A DNA stretch of 60,464 nt from CALJUZ01 sp003387805. Its GTDB lineage: Bacteria > Bacillota > Limnochordia > Limnochordales > ZCTH02-B6. The stretch is from positions 1 through 60,464 of the forward strand of contig CALJUZ010000138.1 in the NCBI GenBank assembly GCA_937975235.1. The letters run 5' to 3'. Position numbers and translations under genes: made by a program. Under the pieces are notes generated by a model. The model searched no databases. It was not told the DNA's origin and was given only the letters and a program-made list of their open reading frames with translations. Of this stretch, positions 1 through 11,600 are shown piece by piece (position 1 is the stretch's first letter; each line of letters opens with the position of its first letter).

Positions 1-10
1 CTGCGTCGCA

Positions 11-3000
11 ATGCTGCATTTCAGGCGGAGGCCCATCCGGCTGGCGGCCCCGGCGTCCGCGGCGCTGATGCTGGCGCTGGCGCTGCTGCTCCTGGCTGCG
101 GCGGCGCCGGCCGCGCGGGCCCAGAGCGAGTTCGCGCTGCCCGGCGAGGTGGGCCACACCTTGGGCGACGTGCTCTTCGGGGCCCCCACCGACGTGCCCG
201 ACCCCGCGGCCCCTGACGATCCGGACGCCTACATCCGTGAATTGGTCATCGAGCAGCGGGACCCGCGCGTCATCATCGAATGGGATTCGTTCAGCATCGG
301 CCGGCGGGCCCGGGTCGTGTTCGACCAGGCGCACGGCCGCCAGGCGGTGGCGCTCAACCGCGTCACGGGCTCGGCCGAGAGCCGCATCGACGGCATGCTG
401 CTGGCCACGGGCCAGGTGTTCATCGTCAATCCCCACGGCATCGTGTTCGGCGCCGACGCGTCCGTCAATGCCGCCGGCCTGGTGGCCTCCACCCTCGACA
501 TTCTTGACGAGGACTTTCTGGCCGGCGACTACGTGTTCTCCCGCGGCGGCGCGGACGGCGAAATCACCAACTACGGCACCCTCAGCGCCACCCCCGGCGA
601 GGCCGACGGCGGCTACGTCGTGCTGCTGTCCCGGCGGGTTGTCAACGAAAACGGCGGGGCCCTCCGGGCCCAGCTGGGCACCGTGGCCGTGGGCGCCGGC
701 GACCAGGTGACGCTGCATCTGCTGGGCGACGGTTTGGTGCAGCTGCAGATCGACGAAGGGGTAACCGGCGCCGATGCGCCGCTCATCGTCAACGAGGCAG
801 GCAGCGAAATCGAAACCGACGCCGGCTTGACCCTGCTGACCGCGGCCGCGGCCGACGACTTCGTAGGCACCCTCATCAGCCAGCGGGGCATGGTGCGGGC
901 CGCGAGCACCGAGCTGCGCGACGGCCGCATCGTCCTCGCCGCCGGCGGCGGGGGCGACATCGAGCTGGCCGCCGGCGCGGTGCTGGCGGCCACGGGCGAC
1001 ATCGACATCGCCGCCGGCCGCGACGTGCGCATCGCCGGGCTCATCACCCGCCCCCGGGACGAGGACGGCGTGCTGGAAGGCACCGGCGTCATCCCGGGCA
1101 ACGTCACCCTTCGCGCCGACGCCTTCGGCGCGGGCGAGGGCACCGTCATCTTCAGCGGCGACGGGCTGATCGACCTGGAGGGCCGACCCGGCGACGAAGC
1201 CGAAACCCGCGGCGACGTGTTCATTCTGTACAACCCTGTGGCCTCCGGCGACTCGCACAAGTACATGAACGAGGGGCAGTTCGGCGGCTACGTCCGCCCC
1301 GGCGACGGCGGGCGGCTGCACGCGCTGATGCTGGTCAACGACCTGAACGATCTGCAGGACATTGCGGAAAACCTGTCGGGCAGCTACGCCCTGGGCAAAG
1401 ACATCGACGCCTCGGAGACCAAGGACGGCGACCCCTTCCAGCCTCTAGGCGGCGCCGGCAGCCCCTTCACCGGCGTCCTGGACGGCCGGGGCCACGTCAT
1501 CGAAGGGCTGCGGGTGTGCGCGGGCGGCGACTGCGACGATCCCGCGGAAGGCGCCACGGGCCTGTTCGCCGTGGTGGGCGCCGGCGGCGAGATCCGTTCC
1601 CTGGGCCTGGACCAGGTGGAGGTGCTGGGGCGCGGGACGGTGGGCGCCGTGGCCGGCGTCAACAACGGGACCATCCGCCGCGTATTCGTTGCGGGCTCGG
1701 TGACGGCGCAGGCCCAGGGGGACGACGGGGAGTGGACCGGCGGCGCGGAGGCGGGCGGCGTGGCCGGCCGCAGCGCCGGGCTCATTGAAGATTCCTACAG
1801 CGAAGCCCTGGTGGCGGCCCGGCAGGACGCGGGCGGCCTGGTGGGCGTGCTGGAGGCGGGCGGCCGGCTGGAGCGCACGTACGGCACCGGGCAGGTCGTC
1901 CGCACGGCCGGGGACGCCGACAGCTTCGGCGGCCTGGCGGGCCGGGCCGCGGGCGGCGGCGCCGCGCCCGCCATTGTCAACAGCTTCTGGAACACGGACA
2001 CCAGCCAGGCGGCCGTGGCCGTGGGCGCCGAGCTGGACCTGGTCGACGGCGAACCGTTCGGCGTCACGACGGAGCAAATGAAGAGCGCCGAGTTCTGGAC
2101 CGGAGGGCCGTGGGCCGGCGCTGCGGCGTGGAACGTGGACACCACCGGACAGGACTTGGCCCATGACAGCCCGTGGCGGCTGTACGACGGGCAGACCGGC
2201 CCGCTGCTGCGGGATTTCCTGACGCCCGTGGTGGTGCGGTTGACGTCCAAGACGGTGGTCTACGACGGGCAGGAGCACGGGCTGGACGAGTACACCTTGT
2301 CGGTGCCGGGCCTGACCGTCGGCACGGACCTGCACGGCACCCTGGATTTCGGCCCGCAGTACCGCAACGCGGGCACCTACTCCGTCATCGGCGGCGGCCT
2401 GTACTCGTCGGGTCAGCGGGGCTACGACATCCGCTACCGCGCCGGCGAGCTCACCATTCGGCCGCGGCCCCTTACCATCGTGGTCGAGCCGGACCAGGCC
2501 AAGATTTACGGCGAGGACGACCCGGACCTGCCTCACGGCTTCGCGTTCGACTACATCGTCGACCTGGTCGACGGGGACGAAATCGGCTTCGCCGGCCGGC
2601 TGTACCGGGCGCCGGGCGAAGACGCGGGCACCTACGCCATTACGATGGACAAGCCCGGAGAGCAAGGCGGCGAACCGGACCCGGACCGGCTGACGGTGAC
2701 CAATCCCAACTACATCATCGAAGGCTTTGAGAGCAGCGACTTCGTCATCAAACCGCGTCCCGTGGCCATCGAACTCGAGCAGTTCGAACACTACAAGACG
2801 TACGGTGAAACGTACGAGCTGGGCGGGCTCGGCGAACAGCGGGGCTGGAAGTTCGTCGTCGACCCGGACCGGGGCTGGTACGACGTGCTGGCCGGCGACG
2901 CGTTCACAGGCGAGCTGCTCAGCGGCGGCACGTCCGCGACGGCCAACGTGGTGCGCGGACAAGACGGCGAGCCGGGCTGGTACGAGATTACCCTGGGCAC

Positions 3001-5545
3001 CCTGAGGCACCCCAACTACGAAATCGTGCACTTCGAAGGCGGCCGGCTGTACGTTCAGCCCGCGCCGCTCACCGTGCGGGTCAAGGACTACCAGCGCATT
3101 TACGGCAATTACGCTCCGCAGCCGGATGTGGAGTACGAAGGGCTCGTGCTGGGCCAGACGGGCATTGTCTGGACGCGCCTGGAGTTCGGCGGCGTGCCCG
3201 GCCAGTTCGCGCCCGTGGGCACCTACGAAGTTTCCGTGGACGGCGAGACCAACAACATCAACTATGACATCACGTTCCAGACGGGCACGCTGGAAATCGT
3301 GCCCCGGCCCATCTCGGTCACCGTCGTCAGCCCGGCGGACAAGGAGTACGGCGAAGCGATCGATCCGGAAACCATCCAGCTCATCATCGCCTACGACGGG
3401 CCCGACGACGCGGAGGAGGCGCTGGTCAACGGCGACGAGCTGTCGGGCATGATTGCCAGCGCCGGCTTCGCCGCCGATGCACCGGTGCTGCGGAGCGGCG
3501 AAACCATCCTGGCGTACGCCATCGAGCAGGGCACGCTGGGCGTGAACGACACGAATTACCAAATCCGGTTCGTCGAAGGTCAGTTCCGCGTCCTGCCGGC
3601 CCGCCTGACGGTGGCGGCCCAGCCCGACGAGCGCCCCTACGGCGACCCGAACCCCGAGCTGAAAGTGACCTATTCGGGCTTCAAGCTGGGCGAAAACGCC
3701 GGCGTCCTTCAGGGACAGCTGGTCTTTGACGGCGTGCCGGGCGTCACCGACCCCGCGGGCCAATACACCGTCACGCCCGGAGGGCTTTGGTCCGACAACT
3801 ACGACATCGACTTCGTTTCCGCGATTTTTACCGTGACGCGGCGTCCCATCGTGGTGCGGCTGGAGACGCCGGAATGGGAGAAAGTGTACGGCGAGACCAT
3901 CGACCCGCAGGACGTGAAGTGGGTGGTGGACCCCGGCGCGCTGGTGGGCGGCGACACGCTGCAGGGGCAGGTGCACAGCGACGGTTTCGCGGCCGACGCC
4001 GACGTGCTGCTGGACGAGGACGGCCTTCTCGTTCCGTACGTCATCGGCGCCGGCTCCATTACCAACGAGAACAATCCGAACTACGACATCACGTTCATCC
4101 CGGGCACGCTCCTCATCAAGCAGGCGCAGCTCATCGTCACCGCGCAGGCCAACAGCCGCATCTACGGCAGCGAAACGCCGGCGGCGCCTTACTCCGTCGT
4201 TTACGAAGGCTTTCGGGCGGGTGACGACCACACGGTGCTGGACGGCACGTTGCAGTTCATCACGCCGCCGGCCGGCACGCCCGTCGGGGTGTACGAGGAC
4301 GGGATCATGCCGGCGGGCCTGCGGTCCAGCAACTACACCATCACCTTCCGGCCGGGCGCGCTCACCATCGAGAAGCGGCCCATCGAGGTGTCGCTGGTCA
4401 ATCCGTTCCTGACCAAGGAGTACGGGGAGACGTTCGATCCCCGCAACGCCCGCTGGTACGTGTCCAACGGCAGCTTGTTCGGCGACGACACGCTGGACGG
4501 CGCACCGCACAGCGACGGTTTCGCGGCCGACGCCCCGGTGCGGGACGACGACGGCAACGTCATCGTCTACAAAGTGGAGCGGGGCACGCTGGACAACCCC
4601 AACTACGACATCACCTTCGTCGAAGGCACGCTGACTTTGAACCCGGCGCCGCTGGAGGTCATCGTCGGCGACGTCACCCGCTACTACGGCGATCCGAATC
4701 CGGAAATCCCGGTGACGTACGTCGGCTTCAAGCTGGGCGAGGACGAGAGCGTGCTGGAAGGCGAGCTGTTCCTGAGCACCGTGGGGCCCTCGGCCGACGT
4801 GCTGCTGGGCGGCTACCCCATCACGCCCGGCGGCCTCAGCGCCCGCAACTACTCCATCCGCTACGTGCGGGGAACGCTGACGATTTTGCCGGCGCCGCTG
4901 AAGGCCCGGGTGAAGGACGCCTGGCGGTACTACGGCGACCCGAACCCGCAGTTTGAGATGGAATACGAAGGGTTCAAGCTGGGCCAGGACGAGACCGTGC
5001 TCAGCGGCCGCCTGCAAGTGGACGCGCCCGGCATCACCGCGCCGGTGAAAGAGGGCGGCTACGTCACCACGCCCAGCGGCCTGCGGTCGGGCAATTACGA
5101 GATCGAGTTCATCCCGGGCACGCTGGAGATTCGGCCCGCGCCGCTGACCATCCGGGCGCTGGACACGGCCCGGCGCTACGGCAGCCCGAACCCCGCTTTT
5201 TCGGCCGCGTACGAAGGCCTGAAGCTGGGCGAGACGCCGGCCGCGCTGGAGGGCCAGCTGCGCATCGACACGACGGCCGACCGCTACTCGGCGCCGGGCC
5301 GGTACGTCCTGGCGCCGTCGGGCAAGATCTCGCCCAACTACGACATCACCTACGTCAACGGCACGCTGACGGTGTACGTGTCGCCGGGCGACGTGGAGTG
5401 GCCGCGGGACCTGCGGCGGGCCTTCGACGCCGTGCAGGGCGTTCTCAACGCGGTGACGTCGTTCGGCGGCGTGGATTTGAGCTGCGTGGACCCGGCCGCG
5501 GACGCGCGGGAGGTCGCCCTGTGCCCGGCTTTCGGCCGGCCGTAG
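11..5545 (+). CDS. TpsA-type filamentous exoprotein with MBG-like repeats
   Basis: This is a large secreted adhesin-like protein of the two-partner secretion (TPS) class, 1844 residues. Residues 1-37 form a signal peptide (basic start, long Ala/Leu core, ARA|Q cleavage). Residues 38 to about 280 match the filamentous-haemagglutinin N-terminal secretion domain, including an NPHGIVFG motif near residue 140. A GLUG-like region follows (LGKDID, LDGRGHVIEGL). Residues about 739-1791 are twelve MBG-like repeats, and the protein ends with Cys1825 and Cys1838 six residues from the C-terminus. The exoprotein is probably exported through the TpsB encoded at 27983. The start is uncertain: the reading frame is open to the window edge and no Shine-Dalgarno is visible in the 10 available bases, but the signal peptide fits this ATG. 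The ligand is unknown. Confidence 0.85.
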   Translation: MLHFRRRPIRLAAPASAALMLALALLLLAAAAPAARAQSEFALPGEVGHTLGDVLFGAPTDVPDPAAPDDPDAYIRELVIEQRDPRVIIEWDSFSIGRRARVVFDQAHGRQAVALNRVTGSAESRIDGMLLATGQVFIVNPHGIVFGADASVNAAGLVASTLDILDEDFLAGDYVFSRGGADGEITNYGTLSATPGEADGGYVVLLSRRVVNENGGALRAQLGTVAVGAGDQVTLHLLGDGLVQLQIDEGVTGADAPLIVNEAGSEIETDAGLTLLTAAAADDFVGTLISQRGMVRAASTELRDGRIVLAAGGGGDIELAAGAVLAATGDIDIAAGRDVRIAGLITRPRDEDGVLEGTGVIPGNVTLRADAFGAGEGTVIFSGDGLIDLEGRPGDEAETRGDVFILYNPVASGDSHKYMNEGQFGGYVRPGDGGRLHALMLVNDLNDLQDIAENLSGSYALGKDIDASETKDGDPFQPLGGAGSPFTGVLDGRGHVIEGLRVCAGGDCDDPAEGATGLFAVVGAGGEIRSLGLDQVEVLGRGTVGAVAGVNNGTIRRVFVAGSVTAQAQGDDGEWTGGAEAGGVAGRSAGLIEDSYSEALVAARQDAGGLVGVLEAGGRLERTYGTGQVVRTAGDADSFGGLAGRAAGGGAAPAIVNSFWNTDTSQAAVAVGAELDLVDGEPFGVTTEQMKSAEFWTGGPWAGAAAWNVDTTGQDLAHDSPWRLYDGQTGPLLRDFLTPVVVRLTSKTVVYDGQEHGLDEYTLSVPGLTVGTDLHGTLDFGPQYRNAGTYSVIGGGLYSSGQRGYDIRYRAGELTIRPRPLTIVVEPDQAKIYGEDDPDLPHGFAFDYIVDLVDGDEIGFAGRLYRAPGEDAGTYAITMDKPGEQGGEPDPDRLTVTNPNYIIEGFESSDFVIKPRPVAIELEQFEHYKTYGETYELGGLGEQRGWKFVVDPDRGWYDVLAGDAFTGELLSGGTSATANVVRGQDGEPGWYEITLGTLRHPNYEIVHFEGGRLYVQPAPLTVRVKDYQRIYGNYAPQPDVEYEGLVLGQTGIVWTRLEFGGVPGQFAPVGTYEVSVDGETNNINYDITFQTGTLEIVPRPISVTVVSPADKEYGEAIDPETIQLIIAYDGPDDAEEALVNGDELSGMIASAGFAADAPVLRSGETILAYAIEQGTLGVNDTNYQIRFVEGQFRVLPARLTVAAQPDERPYGDPNPELKVTYSGFKLGENAGVLQGQLVFDGVPGVTDPAGQYTVTPGGLWSDNYDIDFVSAIFTVTRRPIVVRLETPEWEKVYGETIDPQDVKWVVDPGALVGGDTLQGQVHSDGFAADADVLLDEDGLLVPYVIGAGSITNENNPNYDITFIPGTLLIKQAQLIVTAQANSRIYGSETPAAPYSVVYEGFRAGDDHTVLDGTLQFITPPAGTPVGVYEDGIMPAGLRSSNYTITFRPGALTIEKRPIEVSLVNPFLTKEYGETFDPRNARWYVSNGSLFGDDTLDGAPHSDGFAADAPVRDDDGNVIVYKVERGTLDNPNYDITFVEGTLTLNPAPLEVIVGDVTRYYGDPNPEIPVTYVGFKLGEDESVLEGELFLSTVGPSADVLLGGYPITPGGLSARNYSIRYVRGTLTILPAPLKARVKDAWRYYGDPNPQFEMEYEGFKLGQDETVLSGRLQVDAPGITAPVKEGGYVTTPSGLRSGNYEIEFIPGTLEIRPAPLTIRALDTARRYGSPNPAFSAAYEGLKLGETPAALEGQLRIDTTADRYSAPGRYVLAPSGKISPNYDITYVNGTLTVYVSPGDVEWPRDLRRAFDAVQGVLNAVTSFGGVDLSCVDPAADAREVALCPAFGRP
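2224..5382 (+). repeat. Twelve MBG-like protein repeats, alternating long and short
   Basis: Twelve degenerate repeats of about 80-100 residues each end in a pattern like NYDITFxxGTLxI followed by P-[LI]. Approximate starts are 2224, 2467, 2758, 3067, 3307, 3601, 3844, 4126, 4378, 4651, 4897 and 5140. From the third to the tenth repeat a long type (YGETIDP near its start) alternates with a short type (YGDPNP). The last three repeats are all short. The pattern suggests duplication of a two-repeat unit. The MBG family is recognised from its motifs, not from a search. Confidence 0.8.
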
Positions 5546-5637
5546 GCGGACGGGGCCGGGGCCGGGCCCGCCAAGACGCACGGAGGGAATCGCTGGACAC
5601 CGGGGGCGGCGGTGAAGCCGCAAGGAGGCTGAGCGCG

Positions 5638-8600
5638 ATGACGACAGGGGATCGCACCATGAGGAGCCTGACCTTGGCAGCCGAGGCGCAAGCCGCGAGG
5701 CGCGGGAGGGAGGGGCGCCCGCCGGCGGCCGGGAACCGGCGCCGGCGGCGGCTGAAGGGGCTGGCGCTGCTGACGGCTTTCTCCATGTGGTGGAACGCGC
5801 TGTTCTCCGTGGGCGCGTTGGCCCAAGTGATTCCCGACGGCCGCACCGAGACGTACGTGGAGACCGTGGGCTCGGTCACCGACGTCACCACGCGGACCGT
5901 CATCGGCAGCGCGGGCCTCAACTCCTTCCGGACCTTCGACGTGGGCGCCGGCGCCACGGTGAACCTGCACCTGCCGTCGGGCGCCGGCAGCCTGGTCAAC
6001 ATCGTGACCGGCGGGCGGCGGTCGTTCATCGACGGCACCGTCAACGCGCTCCGGGAAGGCCGCATCGGCGGCAACGTCTACTTCCTCAACCCCGACGGCA
6101 TCGTGGTGGGGCCCGACGGCGTCATCAACGCCGGCGCGCTGGCGCTGCTGACGCCGACGCGCGAGTTTGTGGACGGCTTCTTCGCGGGCGGCGCCGCGGG
6201 CACCGCGGCCGCGGTGAGCCGGGTGCTGGACGGCGCGGTGCCCGTCGACCCCGCGGGGCTCATCTCCGTGCGGGGCCAGGTGCGCACCGCAGGCGACGTG
6301 GACGTGCGGGCCGGCAGCGTGGGCATCACCGGCGAAATCCGGACCGGCACCGTCTTCGTCGGCCAGCAGCCGCAGGCGGGGCTGGGCGACGTCATCAACA
6401 TCGGCGGCATCCCCGTGCCCGCGGGGGAGATTACCGAAGCGGGCCACATCCGCATCGTGGCCGAGGGCGACGTGCAGCAGGCGGGCGCCCTGCATGCGGA
6501 CGGCGACGACGGACAGGCCGCGGGCCGCATCTTCATCACCGCGGGCGGCGACGTGGTCATCGAGCACGGCTCCGTGGCGTCGGCCCAAGGCCCGGCCCCC
6601 TCCTCCGGGGCGGGCGTGCAGGCCATGAGCGTTCCCGGCCCGGGCGGCGGGGACGCGACCGTCGCGCTCCGGGCGGGCGGCACCTTGGTTTTGGGCGGCG
6701 GGACCGTGGCCTCGTCTTCCGCCGGCGGGCCCGTGGTCATGAGCGCGGGGAGCATCGTCATCGACGCCGATCACCTGTCGGGCGGCGAGGACGTGGAGCT
6801 GTCGGCCGAGGATTCCATCACCGTCGCGTCGGGCGTGACGGTGTCGTCCCGGCAAATCGCCGGCGGCGACCACGCGGACGCCGCTTCTACGGGATCTTCG
6901 GGCAATATCCGGCTCAGCGCGCCGTTTATTGCCATCGCGAGCAACGCCCGGCTTCTGGCCCACGCGACCGGGGGCCACGCCGCGGGGGCCATCGAGCTCA
7001 TCGCGGAGGACGTGGATGATTCCGGACTGGGGGAGTTGGGCCTGCCGGGCGCGAGCGCGGCCGCGAAAATCGTCATTGAAGGCGGGGCGCTGCTGAAAGG
7101 CGGCGACATTTCCCTTAGGGCCTCGGCGCAGGCCCAAGACCAGTGGGACGTGACCGCAGCGCGGCAGCTGGTGAGCAACATCGCCGACGCTTTCGACCTA
7201 GAGCAGCACTTCGGCGGCGCGATAAACCAGCTGGCCGGCATCAACGTGGGCGCGGTGGTCGCGCAGTCCAGCGCGAGCATCAGCGTCGGCGCGGCCCGCC
7301 TGGAGGCCGACGGCGCGGTGACGCTGCAGGCGTCGTCCGGCGCGCTGGCCAGATTCACACCGTCCAGTCCGGCGCAGGCCGCTCTGCTGGGCGTCGTGTT
7401 CGGCATGGCCGACGCGACGGCCGCGGTGGACGTGATGGCGGGAGCGGCCATCACCGCGTCCCGGCTGGACGTCGCGGCGCTGAACGACGCGGTGCTGGAC
7501 GTGCCGGTCATCGCCCGCGAAACGGCCGACGTGCCGGTCGCGGCCGCGGCGGGCATCGGGCTGGCCCGGGCGGACAGCCGGGCCGTGGTCCGCCGGGGCG
7601 CCAGCCTGACGGTGACTGATCAGATCAGCATCCGCGCCGCCAACACCGGCGACTTTTCCGTGACCGGCCAGGTGCAGGCCGGCCAGGGCGCGGGGCTGGG
7701 CGTCGCGGCCGCGGTGCTGGTGGCCGAGACGGCGGCCGTGGCCGATCTCTCCGCGGATGCGGGCCCCGGTGGCGGGAGCGCGCGGCCGGACGTGACCGTG
7801 GCCGCGCTGGATACCATCACCCGCAACGTGGTGCAGGCCACCAGCAGCGCTCCGTCGTCTTCGTCGGGCACGACGCCGGGCGCCGGCACGCCGGCCGCGG
7901 GCGCCCAGAGCTTCATCACGGGTCTGTTGAACGCCCGCAGCAGCGGCGCGGACGGCCGCAAGGCCGTCACGCTGGACCCGCGCAGCGGCGCGTCCGGCGG
8001 CCAGCCGGGCGGGCAGCCCGGCGATCAGGGCGCGGCGCTGCCGGACATCGGCGCCGCGGTGTCGGTGGTGGTGAGCACCCACCGGGCCCGGGCGTTCATC
8101 GGTGAAAACGCGCAGACCGGGCGGCTGGGCGACGTGGCCCTCATCGCGCGCATTCGCGACCTGGACCAGCAGAGCGCGGCCCGGGCCACGGCCACCAGCG
8201 GGCCGTCGGTGAATTTGAGCGGCGCGGTGGTCGTGGGCCTCATCGAGCACGACGCGGACGCGTTCATTGGCTCGGGGGCCCGGGTGGCCGCGGAGCGGCT
8301 GGGCGTGCTGGCCGGCGTCGAGCGGGCCGCGGGCATGGGCACGTACCAGTGGGACGGGCTGGGCAGCGTCAAGACGCGGCTTCAGGCGGGACAAGACCCG
8401 TCCACGGGCTTTCTCGGCGGCTACGCCGGCGCGTCGGGCAGCGGCAGCGGCGGCCTCGGGATCACGGGCGCGGTTTTGTACCTTGACTTTGACTCGTCGG
8501 CCAGCGCCCGCATCGATGAGGGCGCGGCGGTGACGACGCTGGGCGGCCAAGGCGCCTGGCAGACCACCCTGACCGACGCCGGCGGCCAAGAGCACGCCAT

Positions 8601-11600
8601 CGACTGGCGCGCGGCGGTGGCCGTCGCGGCCGAGACGTCCCTGACGGGCGGCTTCGGCGCCGGCAACCGCTCCAGCACCGGCACGGGCCAGGGCGGCATC
8701 GGCATCGGCGGCTCCTACGCGCAGGTCAACTACAACGCGCTGGCCGAGGCGCTGCTGGGAACGTCCGCGTCCATCAAGCCCGAGGCCGGCTTCAGCGCCG
8801 GCGACGTGGCCTTCACCGCGCACACGGCGGAGCGGCAGTTCCTGGTGGGCCACGGCACCGGCGGCGGCTCGGACCTGGGCCTCAGCGGCAACTTCGCCTT
8901 CGGGCGCTTCCGCACGCAAACGAGGGCCGAGGTGGCGGAAAACGCCAGGCTGGACGGCGGAGACGTCCTCTTTGAGGCCGCCGGCGAGCGCCGTGCCTTC
9001 CTGGTGGCGGGCGGCTTTCAGCGCCCCGGCGACGACAACCTGAGCGCGAGCGTCGCGCTGCAGGACGTGGAGGCGGCCACGGAGGCCGCCGTGCGCGGCG
9101 ACGTTTGGGCCCGGAACCTGACGGTGGCGGCGCTGGCGGACCAGCGGCTCCTGGCCGACGTCAGCGAAATGTCCAATTCGGCCGCGGTAGCCGTGGGCCT
9201 GGTGAACATCGAGACCTCGGCGAGCCTGGCCCGAGGGGCCGGCGTCACCGTCTCGGACACGGTGACCGTGCACGCGAGCGCGCAGCACGACTTCAGCTTC
9301 ACGGCCAGGTCCACCGCCCGGGACGGCGCGGCCGCCGGCATCGCCGCGGCGCTGCTGTTCGCGGACGCCGAAACGGAAGCCACCGTCGCGACCGCCTTGG
9401 CCGGCGTGCGCAACGTGTACGTGGGCGCCGAGGACGCGACCAAGGGCACGGTGGTGGTGGGCGAGACGGCCGTGGAGGGCCAGAAGCCGGCCGATCCCGG
9501 CAACCCCGACAACCCCGACAACCCCGACAACCCCGAGAACCCGGGGTCCGGCCAGCCCCAGCAAAGCTCGGGCACCCGCGCCTCCGGCGAATCCATGGTG
9601 CAAAACCTCATGGGCGACGACAAGCTGGGAGACAAGACGCCCGCGTTTGACGCCGACAGCGGCGCGGGCGACGGCACGCCGGATCCCGGCGCGAGCATCC
9701 GGCTGCCCAAGATCGGCGGCGCCGTCTCCACCGCCGTGACGAATCACCGGGCCCGGGCCTCCATCGTCGACGGCGTGCAGATCACGGCCTCGGGCGACGT
9801 GGCGGTGACGGCCCGCACTTTCCAGGGCCGGCTCAGCCAGCGGGCGTCCACCGGCGTCGTGTCCCACGCGTCCCAAGACGAGCTGCCCGTCAGCATCAGC
9901 GCGGCGGTGGTGGTGGGCTTGTTCGAAAACGACGCCGTCGCGTCCATCGGCAAAGACGCCATTATTGCCGCGGACCGCATCGGCGTGCGCTCCGACGTGG
10001 TGCGGGATTTCGAGATGACCTGGCACAAGTGGGAAGGCTTCAACACGCTGCTGAACAAGTTCAAGAAGCGCAAGGAAACCCACAACGACATCGCCAGCGG
10101 CTACTTGAGCGGCTTCGCCAACGCCACCGCCAAAGGCGACGACGGGGACTACGGCTTCGCCGGTTCTATCTTGTACATGGACTTCGTCAATCGCTCCGAG
10201 GCGCTGGTGGAGGAAGGCGCCGTCCTGACCCTCCGCGACGCCGGCGGCTGGAGCAGCCCCGCCGGACCGGGCCCGGACGCGGGCACGGTGGACTGGGACG
10301 CGCCGCTGTCCGTCGCGGCCAACACCGACGTGTTCGGCGCGTTCGCGGCGGGCAACATCAGCATCGTGCTGGACAGCGGCGGCGGCGTGGGCGGCGGCGG
10401 CGGCCAGGTCAATCTGGGCGCGTCCTACGCCCAGGTCAACCACGACCACACGACCCGCGCGGCGCTGGGGCCCGGCGTGACCGTGGCGCCCGCGGCCGGC
10501 GCGGCGGCGCCCGACGTGTCGGTCAGCGCCTTCAACGCGGAGCGGCTGTTCGTCATTACGCCCAGCGCGGGCCGCGGCGCGACTCACGGCATCAGCGGCA
10601 ACTTCGCTCTGGCCCGGGTGAACGGCGTCACCGAGGCGCTCATTGAAGAAGGCGCCGATATTACCGCCGGCAGCCTCACGGTGGAGGCGCGGCACGATCT
10701 GCTCAGCTTCTCCGTGGCCGGCGCGGTGACGTCGGCGGAAAACACCGGCATCGGCGTGGGCGTGGCCGTCCAGCGGGCCGAAACCAGCACGCTGGCGGCC
10801 GTGCGGGGCGGCGAAGAGGGCGCGCGCACCTCCCTGGACGCGGGGTCCGTCACGGTTCGGGCCCGCACCGACGGCGTCATCGAGACGATTTCCGTCGCGG
10901 GCGCCCTGGCGACGCAGAAGGATCAGACGCCCCAGGAGCCGTCGGACGCGGACCAGGCGGCCAAACCGGGCAACAGCCGTTTCACCCAGCTGAAGCAGAT
11001 GCTGACCGGCGGCGGCCAGCAGGGCGGGCAGAATCAGGGCCTGCTGGACACCATCAAGCAGCAGCTGGCCGGCGGGCGCTCCAGCTACGACACGGTGCAA
11101 AGCTCCGGCGACAGCACGGACATCACCTCGCTGCTCAAGTCCTTGTTCCAGTCCGGGCCCGACAAGCCCGACGAGATGGACATGGACGAGTTCGCGGCCG
11201 AGGACCGGCAGGGCGCGCAGGACGCCGTGGACCGGCTGCACGGCGACATGCACGCGGAGGAGCCGCCGGAGCCGGATTTCAATACGAACGCGGCCGGCGG
11301 GCCTTCCGGAGGCCCGGCGGCGGCCGGCGCCGGGTCGGGCGGCCCGGGTGCCGGCGGCCTGGCGCCCATGAACACCGGCGCCGACGAGGGCGCGACGCCC
11401 GGCTTCGGCCTCGGCATTTCCGGCAGCGTGTCGGTCAACGTGGTGCGCCTGGGCACCGACGCGTCGGTGGACGGCGCGGTGGTGGACCTGAACCGGGGCG
11501 GGCACGACTTGACGGTGGAGGCCGTCAACAGCACCGACATCGGCGCGTTCAGCGGCTCCGCGTCCTTCGTGCGGGCCAAGACGGGCGACCGCAGCGCGGC

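Noticed and set aside
1445..5623. A 4.2-kb antisense open frame under the first exoprotein
   Set aside because: It has the same composition bias, no ribosome site and no recognisable domain; the sense frame has a signal peptide, TPS domain and repeats.
5398..5637. Upstream extension of the giant exoprotein frame to 5398
   Set aside because: It overlaps the end of the first exoprotein gene, lacks a ribosome site and would bury the signal peptide. AAGGAGG at 5622-5628 fixes the start at 5638.
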